In this document: positions 23,196 through 34,723 of the stretch, piece after piece
How the letters are laid out: every line of letters begins with the position of its first letter
Numbering within the stretch: position 1 is the stretch's first letter
Assembly (NCBI GenBank): GCA_027924585.1
Contig: BSBM01000606.1
Coordinates: 14,513,501-14,577,500 of the forward strand
DNA: 64,000 nucleotides
From: Larix kaempferi
Lineage: Eukaryota > Streptophyta > Pinopsida > Pinales > Pinaceae
Direction of reading: 5' to 3'
Notes under the pieces: model-generated
The model's input: the letters and a program-made list of their open reading frames with translations, nothing else
What the model was told of the DNA's origin: nothing
The model's database searches: none
Program-made: the position numbers and the translations under genes

Positions 23196-25655
23196 TCCTC
23201 ATCCTGTACTAGGCTTCCCAAAAATTGCAACACATATTCTGTAATGTTTTGAGCTACTTTCTCTAGTTTGACGATCTCTACCATAGCTTCTTTGATGGGG
23301 CTCTTCCTTCCTTCGACCTTCTCTGGTGATGTGCTCGACATGTCCCTTGTCTGCAATTCTTAATTTTATTTCTGAATATCTGCGATGATCGCGCCTAGTC
23401 TCAATGCTTTTTCTTCCACAAACATTTATTTTCATATATATGGCACATATTCACATGCCATGGAGATGGCATGTTCCAATCTTCTCTGATCCTCCACTGA
23501 ATTTTCCCTTTCATTCATGACCAACTCTTTTTCTTCCCGGAGGTGCTCAACCGCCTCTTCAATAATTTGCACCTTCCACTTATAATTGACTGTTTGATCA
23601 TGCACTGATGCTTTGTGGTCGTTGATCTCTTCACTCACCCCAGTGTGAGTGTGTTACAGCATAAACATGGGAATCATGTTTAATTCGTTGTTGATAGTAT
23701 CTAATCCTCGTATCGCAACATCTAATTCCTCATTTCTAGTCGCCATCGAAGTAGGTAATATTTTCATGATCCACCATCAGGTTCCAATATCTACCTCAAC
23801 CCGGTGCCCTTCTAGCTCACTTGGCCCTGCTTATGGAAGCAACGTTGTCTCCACGATTGTCATGCTCAATGTCTGCAACAACTGCGACACTTGGTGAAAA
23901 TACTTTGTTGCATGATGGGTGACCTTTGTGTGGTTCTTGTCTGCCACAACTTTTATTTTCTCGATCATCTTGTTCATTTTTTCTTCGGGGAGATCGACAG
24001 TTGCACTCCCCTAGCCTTTTTGAAACCTGTTCTTTTTCCTTGCTTCCTCTCACTGCACTGCGATATTTGAATTTGTTGGAGTTGCCGATGATGCACCATT
24101 GTGACTTGTAGTGCCTAATTTCTCTTCTATAGATTCACCTTAATCCACAGCTTCCTCTTCATCGTCTAAATCCTTTGTCTCTTCTTTCACCTTTGTCCCA
24201 TCCATCAGCTACCCATTCTCCGGGTGCGACAGTTGGTCTTCCACTACTGGAACCTTCCACTCCTCTGGCCATTCCTCCACTATGGAATCTATTTATGCAT
24301 CGCTAAGATTTTAATTCATCGACAACAACTGCTTCAATGGGTCTATGTGTTCCTGGATGAATATCGTTTGGGGCTCTACCGACATTCTTGCAATTCTTCT
24401 ATACTTTTTGACTGCTTCTTCTATTATCCATAGAATCTCTTCTGCGTCTATTTCCATCATTTCTAAATAAATAAAGAATTGAATGTTATTACTTGTTTGT
24501 CTTTCTTTGTCATATAACGCCCACAGGTTCTTGTATCGTGCCCCTCGGCACACTTTTGCTAACTCTATCTCCATCCCTTGATACTACAATGGTTCCCTCC
24601 ATCCAACCAACGATTAATATTAACATCCACAAGTATGTGAATGGATTCCCTTTCTCATGTGCTGCTACCACTTCCTCCATTAACTCATTCAACAAAAATA
24701 GTGACCAGTTCATTTTAACTCCTGTGGCACATTGTTCCGCGGATGCAATCACCCCTGATGTACACTGATTTGGTCGATTCTTTCTCAGGATCTTAATTGC
24801 CAATAATTTTTCTGCAATCCTAACTACCTGATCGTTGATCGTTTCGATTATGTATTCTTGGGTGTTCTTCTCCACCCCGTACTTTTCCTTTATCTTCCCG
24901 GCAAGGCTCTTATCATTATCCTTCCCCTGGAAGTATTGCCCAGGATCTACCCCAGCCTTGGGTAATTCAGTGATCTACGAAATAAGATCGATTGTTATTG
25001 GAATCTTTGTGCTCAACCATAAGTATCCACCGTGAAGATAGACCATTAGTTGCTTGATACATGCATTTGCTTTCACTAATCTTCCAAAATGCTGCATATG
25101 AATGATTGAGAGGAGCCCTGATCGCTCCAGCTCCAATTTCCATTGAAATGGATCCCTTGTGATTGGACCTCCTTCTCCATGCGTCTTGTCAACATGTGTG
25201 TGCTGAGTGCACTTGGTATATGCCAGAATGTCGTGATGACTATACTGCAGTTTTTCCAGTCGTTGTACTATGTTTCCAACGGTATGGACACCCTTTGGTA
25301 TCACCGACTCTTTTATAGTATACTTTGCGTTCTTCCACAGTCGAGTTGTTGGTGTCCCTTCCTTCTGCGATGGCACATACCTTCGTATGTACACTATTGT
25401 TGGCCCTTGTTGACCTCATCTTGGTGTCCTTTCTTCCTCTGCAGAACCTGATGTGCCCACTTCTCCTATTGCAGTCACAACCCATGTTGAACTACGGGTA
25501 TCCCTCTTCGACCTTCGGTCGATATCCACCAACCGATTGGAACTTCTCTTCTTTCTGATTATTCGCATCGATGCAACGTCCAGTTTCTTGTGGAAAATTT
25601 GCGTTGGCTTGGGGTGGTCTTGTGTACTTGTGATGGAAATGAAATGTGCCATCAT
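23196..25655 (-). pseudogene. Gypsy-2 3' accessory ORF (unknown function, coiled-coil C-terminus)
   Basis: Lies after integrase on the minus strand, where an env-like ORF would sit, but no transmembrane segment or signal peptide is visible. The frames shift several times. The most distinctive block is 24510-25394: LHGGYLWLSTKIPITIDLIS, then after a stop ITELPKAGVDPGQYFQGKDN, then INDQVVRIAEKLLAIK and GVKMNWSLFLLNELMEEVV. A second block, 24311-24560, reads YKNLWALYDKERQ. The end, 23432-23638, is a coiled coil (IIEEAVEHLREEKELVMNER), which continues at 13683-14126 beyond Gypsy-1. In all it was about 900 codons. It resembles accessory ORFs of large plant Gypsy elements; the role is unknown. Confidence 0.7.
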
Positions 25656-26159
25656 AACTCTCTAAGCTCACTCTTCTCTCAGCTAAGTTCTATAATTTAT
25701 TTACTAATTCGCACAATGCACAGTGAGTCGAACTGTCCATCTATTCCTGTATTTCTAGATTTGATTTCCTACTCCACATCCATCGAGTTTATCTTGGATA
25801 ATGATTTCCAAATCCTCTGTCGATTTACCAAATCCTCTATCAATTTACTAAATCCTGTGCACTCATTGGTCATTAATTTCATCTTCATCCACTTGCGTTG
25901 TCATCTCCCACACTTATTGGTCATTAAATGCATCTTCCTCCTATTGCGGGGTCGTTCGCCACACCTTAACTGTTTCATTTATTGCCCTATTTGAACCATT
26001 CGCACTTCGCCAGAGCCAAACCTTGTCTCTATTTCAAAGTTTTCTGTTATTCCATTGACAACCATACTCCTATTGATGGACTCCCAAACTTCGCAATATA
26101 CATGTTTCATTCATTTCAATTTTTTTTTATTTTTTTTTCATGTTGACTAATTTACTTTC
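25656..26159 (-). other. Gypsy-2 spacer between integrase and accessory ORF
   Basis: No conserved domain on either strand. Contains poly-T at about 26119-26148. Confidence 0.5.
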
Positions 26160-27330
26160 TCATTCGATGTGTGCTTGGAAATCCCGATAGGGCTTTAGCC
26201 AGCTCCCATTCACACGATTTGTTAAGAGTGTTCCATCTAGGTTTTGGAGTTTCACTACACCTCCATCAGTAATGAAATTAATTATCTATGGACCAAGCCA
26301 ATGCATCTTGAGCTTACATAGGTGCTTCGCAAACTTATTGTCGTATAGCAAAACCATGCGGTCGCGTTTAAAGTGATTTTCCTTTACGTGGTGATCATGC
26401 GAGGCCTTCTGTCAATATTTTTCTACCTAGTGATGAAATCTTGCAATAAAGCGATCTTCTTCAAGCTGTAGCAGTTGCACCAATATTTCTTCAATGGCTC
26501 CGTTGTCGTTCATTTTTGTCGTTACTATGATGCGTAGACTAGGGACAATGTATTCCATTGGCATCACCACGTCTTGTCCATATACTAACTTGAAAGGAGT
26601 CTGGCATGTCAACATTTTGCATGTCATTCTGTAGGCCCATAGTACCACTAGAATATTCAAGTCCCATTTGTTACGGTTTGTATTACACACCTTGGTGAGC
26701 GCATGATCTAATATATTGTTCAGCGCCTCAACTGTGCCATTCTCCTATGGGTGATATGGGGTATTCCTTCAATGCTGAACTTGAAATTTCTCCATCATGG
26801 ATTTGATGGTTTGATTTAAAAAATGTGTTCCTTGATCGCTCATCAATATCTTTGGACACTTGAATATGGTGACCACATTGCTAAAGAGAAACTGTGCCTT
26901 TGTCGCAGTTGTGCAATCCTTTACTGGTGTTGCTTCAGCCCATCTAGTCAAGTAGTCGTTCGAAGTAATAATGTATCTCACACCTGTTCTTCTTCCTGGT
27001 GGGTTATTCGGTCCCATGGAATCTAATTCCCATTTTTTGAAGGCTTGTAACGTCAACTAAGGCATTAGTGGCATCTCATCCCTTCGTGATGGTTTCCCTA
27101 TCCTTTGACATACATCTCAACTTTTGGCATAATTTTTTTCATCACCATGCACTGTTGGCCACCATTGTCCATCCCTAATTATCTTCCTAGCAGTTGCACA
27201 CCCTCCCTAATGATATCCTCTGATCCCATCATGAGCTTTCTCAAACACTCTTTCTTGTTCATGCGGAAGGATGCATCGACGAAGAATTTGATCTGGTCCC
27301 ATCTTGTAGAGTTGTCATACGATTAGTTGA
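26160..27330 (-). pseudogene. pol: Gypsy-2 integrase
   Basis: On the minus strand the zinc-binding part keeps WWPTVHGDEKNYAK and VCQRIGK (27080-27200), with one His/Cys partly lost to stops. The core reads FKKWELDSMGP (first Asp), YLTRWAEATPVKDC, MSDQGTHFLN (second Asp) and ENGTVEALNNIL (Glu), so the DDE triad is still readable across 26690-27040. The C-terminal part follows (LWAYRMTCK, TPFKLVYGQDVVMP, VVKLQNLDGTLLTNRVNGSWLK), ending about 26170. I see no clear chromodomain. Two or more stops break it. It would have joined the cDNA to the genome. Confidence 0.88.
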
Positions 27331-27394
27331 AAATCAACATCCCTATGACCAACGGCTTCTTCTGACTCATAGTGAATTCCTCAGGAGCTCTTCC

Positions 27395-28830
27395 CATAGC
27401 CAAGAACTAAATAATCTGTTTGTAATGGTCATGGACCATGACAATCCTGAATGGTTTCACATAGGGCAAGCCTTCATCAATGCTCCTTCGTTCTTCACCT
27501 GATTCAATACTTGACAGGTGATTAGGTCCTACATTTAATCTCCCTAGCTTCACAATGATCTCAAAATCAAACTCCTGGAATAGCAGCAACCATCAACAGA
27601 TCTTCCCCCCCAACACATGATTATTGACTAAGTACTTTAATGTGGAAAGTTCAATAAACATTTTGAAGTTTCCTCCAAGCAGATAGTGTCAAAATTTCTG
27701 CAGTGCATATACCATCTCCAGGCCATCTCTCCATGTCATCGTATAATTATTCTCCGCAATGGAAAAATTGCTGCTCGCAAATGCGATCGGGTGGTCAATC
27801 AATCCTTCTCCTAGCTGGGCCAATATCACTCCCACTGCTACTGATGAAGCATCTACATAGACTTGGAATTCTTTCTTCCAATTAGGGAAGACTAATATCA
27901 ACACTGCAACCATATTTTCCTTCACTATGTTGAGGCTCTTCTGGCACTCATCATTCCACTTGAAATTCACATCCTTCTTTAACAATTTATCCATAGGTGC
28001 AGTAATTGCCACATATCCCCTGATGAACTTCCTATAATATACTGTATGTCCCAATGTCGCTCGCATCTTCTTTACTATCGTTGGTAGTGGTAAGTCAACA
28101 ATGATTGCTATTTTCGTTGGGTTAACCAACATGCCTTCCTTGCATACGATATGGCCCCGTAGGATACCAAATGGTGCACAAAAAATACACTTCTTTAAGT
28201 TCAGTGAAATCTCATGTTGTTGACACTTTTTCAGCATCATCCTTAGGTTCACAACGTGGTCCTTAACCATCCCATATATGGTTGGTTCATCCATATACAC
28301 TGCCAGAAACTTGTGAATGAAATCCTTAAACACAGCGATGACTAGCCTTGAAAATATTGCGGGTGCATTCTTGAGACCAAACGACATCACTATGTATTGA
28401 AAGAAACCCCATTCTGTCACAAAGGTAGTTTTATGTCGATCTTCCTTCACAATCCTAATATGGTGGTATCCTGAATATCCATATGTAAATCAGTATACCT
28501 CCTGGCCTGCAACACCTTACAATACTTCATTAGTGAATGGCATGGGGAATGGATCGTGAAGCAATGCATCGTTTATCTTCCTTAGATCGACCCAAATCTA
28601 TATTTCACCGGTCTTCTTATCTTGGATGACCATTGGGCTGATCCATTATGACTCTTCAATAGGTTCAATGATTCATACATCCAACATTCACTCTATCTTA
28701 GCCTTCACTCGCTCCTTATACCTGGGATTCAGTCTATATGGTCGCTGCTTCACTGGCTTCGGGTCAGGTTTGAGAGGAGTCTTCATCTCAGCTAGGTGCC
28801 CGAAAAATTCCCTTCAAGTATGAATTTTTT
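27395..28830 (-). pseudogene. pol: Gypsy-2 reverse transcriptase and RNase H
   Basis: RT starts near 28800 and shows ISPMVIQDKKTGE and IWVDLRKINDA. The longest open stretch, 27689-28450, has VMSFGLKNAPAIFSR. The catalytic box reads VYMDEPTIYG (about 28275-28305): the second Asp is Glu and the usual Trp is Pro, so the enzyme should be inactive. The connection contains RATLGHTVYYRKFI. RNase H reads FQVYVDASSVAVGVILAQ, HPIAFASS and WLLLFQEFDFEIIVKLGR, ending near 27400. One or two stops and a frameshift at the poly-T run near 28825 break it. Confidence 0.9.
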
Positions 28831-29900
28831 TTTGGGAACAAGTCTTGAAAATCATGCAGTAGATCAGTAACCTTTCCAATTGTTGAATCATCCCAGTGAT
28901 ATCCAATGCTAGCGAACTTGGGATTTTCATCCGACCCAATATTAACCTTCTTAATTTTCAGTGGTTGTTGGAATTTGTCAAACGGAATCTCTGGTGCTTC
29001 AAGATCATGACTTCCTTCCGACTCCAAGACATAGATGGCTCTGGAATATTCTTCGTCATCATGTCCTCCCGACACATTATAACATTACATCATCATTTCC
29101 GGTGTCATAGTCCATTGTAGCCCCATTGGTCTTTCTATCGAAACTGTCTCAATTACCCTTTCATGGATCTCCTACAATGCACTGTGGATGAAAGGATTCC
29201 CATCAACAAAGTTGAACATCTAACTAAAACTAATGGTCAATTCTTCCCATGTAGTTATTTCTCATCGCAATTCTGCTACAATGTACCAGCTCTGGGATAC
29301 TTCATCTAATGTATCGATGAACGCATGAACCCATTCCTGCTTCAGTCTCATTCCCCATGCACTTTGACACTCTCTTAGATGATCCCTTGGATCACCCCTC
29401 CCATTGTATTTCTTCCCATAGTAGCATTCCCTCTCCTAAAATATGGCTTCCTTCAAGTGTCAACATAGTTTCCAATTCATTATAGATGACTTGTGTGCAA
29501 CGCACCACCTTGTTGGAGTAGCCTTCAATGCTTCTTCTAATGCAAGTAGTCGCTGTGGTTCTTATACCTTGTCTTCGAATTCGACGATGAAGATGGAAAA
29601 ATTAGGTAATCCTTCATATGTCGGCCAACCACATACCTCTGTCGCTACCCATCTCAATGACTTAGTGATTCATGCACACTTTATGAATGACGCCTCATGT
29701 AACCGATTCAGCCATTTTTCTAGCACCTCGTCGGAGTCTGACGACGCCAAACTAAAACTCCGACACCCCAATTATTCATCGACAGTGGGACTGATGTGAT
29801 CCTCTGAAACATTGTAGATATTGTCCCACCATTTTGTGAATTCATCCCTCATTGGTTTGACATGTGTTTTCCCTTCTAGTGGATCAAGTGGGGCGATGAC
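28831..29900 (-). pseudogene. Gypsy-2 second capsid-like module between protease and RT
   Basis: Minus-strand reading between protease and RT shows a gag-like pattern. First comes GLPNFSIFIVEFEDKV, then EPQRLLALEEALKATPTRW and a Trp/Cys end (about 29480-29640). After it come YNGRGDPRDHLRECQSAWG and EWVHAFIDTLDEVSQSWY, then TTWEELTISFS (about 29220-29390). An acidic linker follows (28840-29075), holding SIGYHWDDSTIGKVTDLLHD and running into RT. This is separate from the gag at 31400-32000. Gypsy-4 has the same module at the same place. It may be a second capsid domain or an ancient gag duplication. Stops and shifts break it. Confidence 0.75.
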
Positions 29901-30270
29901 CGTCATAACGCGATTTTTAATAGACATTGTCCTTTTCTAAAAATTGATGGCAGCCTGATTCTCCATTGCCTAGTCTATTCCCAACAACACCGGATATGGG
30001 CTTTTGTTGTCAACTATCTATATGATGTAGAAGTCTCCGTAAGTCTTCTGTCCCTCTACCTCGACAGGTAGATGAGATAATTGAACAATTGGTGTTACCT
30101 TGCTTTGATTTTCCAGTCAAAGTTGTACAGGGGACCATACCAACTGCAGCTTCCAAATTATTTCCCATGTTTTCTTAGTTATGATGTTTACGTCCGATCT
30201 TAGATCCAAAAAGATAGAATATACATCAGATGCACCAATCTCAGCTTTCATCCTCATTTCTCTTCCCTTC
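29901..30270 (-). pseudogene. pro: Gypsy-2 aspartic protease
   Basis: Minus-strand reading gives SIFLDLRSDVNIITKKTWE (about 30170-30230), where the expected D-L-G active site has R for G, and PYPVLLGIDxAMENQAAINF (about 29950-30010), the second protease landmark. Two stops lie between. It sits between the last zinc knuckles and the second capsid-like module. Confidence 0.8.
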
Positions 30271-32000
30271 TTCTTCCTATGCAATCAATTCATTGTTTGA
30301 TCTTGTCTCCCTTCCTCATGTCAATACAAGAGACTAGCTATCTCTGCTAGTGTGTCTTGATCCTTCGCTAATGTCATACAACTTTTGAGAAAATTCCTCA
30401 AAGTACTGGCCTTCCTTGGTGACCTCTGCAAATTTGTCGTATAAAAAATCAATGACATCTCAAAGACAGGTTCCTTGTGGACTAGGGTGGCAACTTAGTA
30501 TTATTTTTTCTTATCGCATCTTGCGCTTCCAAAAAGGTTTCCTTTTCTTCTTCTGCATCAAATCGAACCTCCTTCCGGGTTGTAGGCCGCACATTTGGTA
30601 GTGACCTATTTTCTCCTATCACTACTCCTCCTCTCGTTACCATTGTGACATTCATTGGTTGAATTCTTATCTATGCTGAGATCTTATGCACATTTGTATT
30701 AGGGTTTTGATTCTAATTTACATTCGGATTTGGTTGTGGTTGTGGCACATTCTTAGTCTGCCACTTTGCAATTAACTGAGAACAATCTTTGATAGTGTGA
30801 TCTACTGCATTGCAATAGGTACACTGTGGAGTCATATTTGGAAAATCTCTCTGATAATTTTCAATTTAGCCACAATTATAGCACGTAACTGGTCCTCAAC
30901 CTTGACCAAAGGTTCCTCCATGACCAAAACCTCCACCGTGACCTCCGCGGAATCCTCCTCTAAATCTGCCTTGCGGTTAATTGTACTATTGTTGATTATA
31001 TGGTGATGGATGGTAATGTGGCTGGTTATACTGCGGTTGCGGTTGATTGTATTGTTGTTGATTAAACTATGGTTGCAGTTGATTATACTATTGTTGCGGT
31101 TGTATAGGAGTTTACTCTACTCTCTTCACGAAATAAGTATCCATGGTTCTTTCTTGGATTAAATCATATGCTCTACAATCCTTCGCTCCATGACCAACCA
31201 ATCAACAGAAGTTACAAAAAGTATTAGCCGGCTTCGACAAAAAAGTTTATAAGTACATGCATTCTTCTGAGCAGTGTCCCCTCGTTCCAAAAAATTGACA
31301 CCATGGCATTCCTCCTTGACTGAGTGGATTTGATGCACCAGACTGCAAATATTCACAAAATTCAGGACAGTTACCCTAATGATGTCCCTCATAATTGCAT
31401 CGACTGCACCATAGTTTTTCGTGAACTTCCTTCCCCTTCTTGATATCTTGTAGTTGGATAGTCAAGTTCGCTAGTTGTGCTTGGATTTGGTTCATGCCAA
31501 TCCCTGTTTCATCAATCGATGAAGCATCAATATTCACCACAATTTCCAATGCCTCCTCTTAGGATACGATATTTTGTTGCATCAGTGCCATCCGAATGTG
31601 TGGTATAAATCCTACAATAAACCATTCTTTATGTTGTATGTCACTCATTCTAAAGCTTACTTTGGCCATCATATTTTTGTACCTCTAATCAAATTCCCAT
31701 ACCGATTGATTAGGAAATTGATTTATTTCCTTCAACTCTATGATATACTACAATCCGATTTCGGCTTCCTAAATTCGTCCATCAATCCTGTTCTGATTTC
31801 TGCGAAGGTTTTCTGCAGACTCCCTGTAGGTACTTGTACAAACTTCATAAACCAATCTAGCGCACGACCCGTAAATTTCATTGCCAATTGTCCCTTCTTA
31901 ATAGCATCATCCTGGACTTATTTCACTATCGACACTGTTTCGCATAAGAACCAGTATTTTTTGGGATCCTCGGTCCCGTTACCCTAAAAAAGAGGCATAT
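30271..32000 (-). pseudogene. gag: Gypsy-2 gag with multiple zinc knuckles and a Gln/Gly-rich linker
   Basis: The capsid part, 31420-31990, reads QLAMKFTGRALDWFMKFVQV and LMDEFRKPKSDCS. Three CCHC-like knuckles follow at 31150-31410 (WCSRCNYEGHH, WCQFFGTRGHCSEEC, FCNFCxLVGHGAKDC). A low-complexity linker (30900-31120) is Gln/Asn/Pro/Tyr-rich and then Gly/Arg-rich (GGFRGGHGGGFGHGG). After it come two more knuckles (CYNCG; CTYCNAVDHTIKDC at about 30790-30885). Five knuckles around an RGG-type linker is more than the one or two usual for gag. It suggests an extended RNA-binding nucleocapsid. Several stops, mostly TAG or TAA. Confidence 0.8.
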
Positions 32001-32890
32001 TTACGTCATTTCCTACCATCCTTGGTTTCCTACTGGTGTTTGTAGATCCACTACTTTTACTACTATTCTGACACACAGGACAACCCTACAAAGAGATTAT
32101 ATTTCTTCTTCCAAAGTTTGGCTCAGTGCACAGGGTTGTGGGTACCTGGTAGATTTGGGTCTTTCCTTTCTCAGTTTCAGGGGTATCTTTGTTGTTCTCT
32201 TCATCATAGTAGGGTCTCTTAGTCCATTGTGGTCCCTTTTTGCAGTTCTTTGTTTTGGTCGCGCTAGGAGACTCTCTCTCTATCTCAGTCCTCCTCTTCT
32301 TCTCCGGCCAGAACCTCACCCACTTCTCAGTAGACCACAATATTTTGTAGATTCCTTCAAAATTTCATCGTAGCTCATTTCCATATACACAACATCATTC
32401 TATTAGACTGACATTTGCACCGTACCCACATCCTCCACACATGCGACCTTTACTCGTCGAAGTTTATCTTTCTTGATCCACAATTTTAGCGATAATAGAT
32501 ACCTTCCTCAGGGTCCCTTGAAAAATTTCCTTTATGCGTCGTTGTATGAATTAACTGTGTAGAAAACAAATTCAGTAATGTATCCTTCCAAAATGTTCTC
32601 TAACCAAACCTCGGCAACCTTTGAATCTTTGTTGTTCACCTATCCCAACTACTGAATCAGTTCTGGGGTCCAATGTTAAGGCTCACCTCTTAGGAAATTC
32701 TTCTTCTAAAAATTTAGTTGTTCCAACCATTCGTATAGCAGTATAGGAAACTCTCAGAAGAATAATTCATGGATATTAGAGTAGATGTACTTCTCTAACC
32801 ACTTGATCATCGACCATCTAGGGTTCCGATTTTATTCCTCAGCAAATTCTCGCATCTTCTTGTGGAACCATTCTATGATCTATAGCTTTG
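32001..32890 (-). pseudogene. Gypsy-2 N-terminal extension upstream of gag
   Basis: Before gag, minus-strand reading gives coding-like sequence through several stops: WSMIKWLEKYIYSNIHELFF (32770-32830), LLYEWLEQLNF, VAEVWLENILEGYITEFVFY (about 32560-32620), then a Lys/Glu-rich linker (32086-32340). I know no domain for it. Its position matches the extra upstream ORF of Ogre-type elements. A weakly similar start is seen in Gypsy-4 near 58240-58300. Confidence 0.6.
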
Positions 32891-32927
32891 TGGGATACCA
32901 CAACATGTGCTCTCTCCTTTCGCACTA

Positions 32928-32948
32928 GGGTTTTGGAAACGGAACCAT
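32928..32948 (-). other. Primer-binding site of Gypsy-2
   Basis: Reading minus, TGGTTCCGTTTCCAAAACC starts two bases after the 5' LTR. It looks like a decayed TGGCGCCGTTGCC-type Gypsy primer site. Confidence 0.55.
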
Positions 32949-32949
32949 T

Positions 32950-33516
32950 TGTTGATGCAGATCTATTTACAGGGTTCTATTTTGCATTGCCGTTAACAAA
33001 CCTCTACAAAGAATCCCATAGACATCAGCCGAGAAAGGTTTTATCCTTTCCAACAACACCCACAGAGCGAGTGAAGTCTCACCCAAGATATCTAAGGGTT
33101 CCGTAGGAACCACGTTTCTGTAGATGGAATAGGACACGCACCATTCACAATCAAACACTAAGTAGCTTGGAGATCGAAAAAATAATTATTCACAACAAAA
33201 CATTATCATTTCACAATCGACAGACTAATCAGGTCTATGCAATAGCGGATTATCGAAGCATACTTAACAGATCTGATATACATAACATAACTACGATTTC
33301 ATTAATAAAACATATAGAACTATGTGGCGACATCAACCATTGTGACAATGCATATTCAAGCACATTGCAATAACTCAAAAAGAGACAAATACATAGATAA
33401 GTCATTCCTTTTCATTTTTTGACTCTTTTGCACTTCATGACTGGTCCTTTGATCATTTTGATGACCCCTCCATCGCTGGCGGTACTACACTTGTGTGCTT
33501 TGGACCCATACCAACA
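32950..33516 (-). repeat. 5' LTR of Gypsy-2, internally deleted
   Basis: 567 bp with TG...CA ends (TGTTGATGCAG to CCATACCAACA on the + strand). Compared with the 3' LTR it lacks about 240 bp at around 33419, matching 13330-13575. The missing part includes the TATA-like site, so this promoter copy is probably dead. Confidence 0.9.
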
Positions 33517-33521
33517 CCATC

Positions 33522-34640
33522 GATCCTTTATTGATCATCCACCACGTTTCTCCAAACATAGATAAATAACCACCATTTCCAAACTGCCCTGTTGAGATCA
33601 TATTTCTTTTCATAGAAGGAATATGACTTATATATTTCAACAACCATTCAGTTCCATTCTTTAATTTTATCTGTACCTTACCCATTCCAACAATTTTACA
33701 TGGCTCAACATCACCCAATAAAACATGTCCAAAATCGCCTGGAAGATAATCATGTAAAAATTTCCTATGGGGTGTAGCATGACATGAAGCCCCTGAATAT
33801 ACTACCTAGTAATCACTAGTATTATCTATTGCAAGAATTAAGGAATGTTGTAACACATAACCTACTACATTAGCTTCCTGAGTAGTCTCATGTTGTCCAT
33901 CTCCTTTATTCTTTATAGATTTTCCGTCTTTCTTCCGATGTCCCGTCTTTCCACAGTTCCAACACTCTATCTTTCCCAATCTGGACTTGGATCTATCCTT
34001 CCTAGACTTGTTATGATTACTCGGGATCTTTATTCTCTCCCTTTTTCTTCCCCTGCTCTCCATGTTCAATGCATTACCTGATGTCTCACCTGTTTTTTTT
34101 TTCGCATTTCCTCGCTAATAATAAAACCAACAACATCATCAAATTTCAATGTGTTTGAACCAGAGACATAGTTACTTACAACCATGAAAAATCCATTCTG
34201 GCTTTTCTGCAATGGGCACAACATTATAAGATCCCTAAACTCATTACCGAAGTTCACTTTTACATAACTCAGTTGATTTGTAATCGTATTAAATTCATTT
34301 AAATGATTAGCAAAAGATCCTCCTTCTAACATCTTCATATTAAATAAAAGCTTCATTAGAAATACCTTGTTGGATGTCAAGGGTTTTTCATACAACTTAC
34401 CCAATGGACTCATCAGACCCTCCATTGTCTTTTCTTTTGAGATATTGAAAGCCACCAATGAAGCCAAGAACAACCATATTGTTCCCAGTGCCTTTCTTTC
34501 AACAACCTCCCATTCTTCATCCTTTATAGTCGCCAACTATTTTGTTTTTCCTCCCAACGGTATGGATAGATATTTCTTGTACAGATAGTCCTCCATTTTC
34601 ATCTTTTATAACTAGTAGTTTTGGCCATTAAATATCTCGA
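33522..34640 (-). pseudogene. gag-pro: Copia B gag, zinc knuckle and protease
   Basis: The gag block 34066-34536 has the plant Copia UBN2 pattern (GTIWLFLASLVAFNISKEKT, FLMKLLFNMKMLEGGSFANH, LNEFNTITNQL). Then at 33806-34069 there is a basic region and the knuckle CWNCGKTGHRKKDGK, whose last Cys is lost. The protease follows with VVYSGASCHATPHRKF (about 33760-33805); the catalytic Asp of DSGAS is Tyr, so it is inactive. HIPSMKRNMISTGQ and WWMINKGSM complete the domain up to the CCATC target site at 33517-33521, where Gypsy-2 cut it. Frames are shifted twice. Confidence 0.88.
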
Positions 34641-34723
34641 CCTTAAACTTTCCTTCTTCCTCCATTGCTCCCACTCAAAATAGGAACCCTTATTTCCTAT
34701 GAGTTTATATGTCAAATAGACCT

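Larger units (their letters stand above)
12703..33516 (-). mobile_element. Gypsy-2: long Ty3/Gypsy element (minus), itself split by Gypsy-1
   Basis: The LTRs lie at 12703-13682 (3') and 32950-33516 (5'), in the same orientation. Exact 5-bp CCATC duplications flank it, sited inside Copia B. Without Gypsy-1 and its TSD the element is about 11.7 kb. Order on the minus strand: 5' LTR, primer site, N-terminal extension, gag, zinc knuckles, Gln/Asn- and Gly-rich linker, more knuckles, protease, second capsid-like module, RT, RNase H, integrase, long accessory ORF with coiled coils, polypurine tract (GGGGGCC), 3' LTR. The size and extra ORFs recall the Tat/Ogre branch of plant Gypsy elements, but I cannot place it firmly. 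It is decayed throughout. Confidence 0.92.

Noticed and set aside
23196-25655. Env-like gene in Gypsy-2
   Set aside because: The position is right, but no signal peptide, transmembrane segment or cleavage region can be seen; the sequence is soluble-looking and coiled-coil.
24835-25994. Plus-strand hydrophobic ORFs
   Set aside because: Antisense readings of the Gypsy-2 accessory region; no independent motif.
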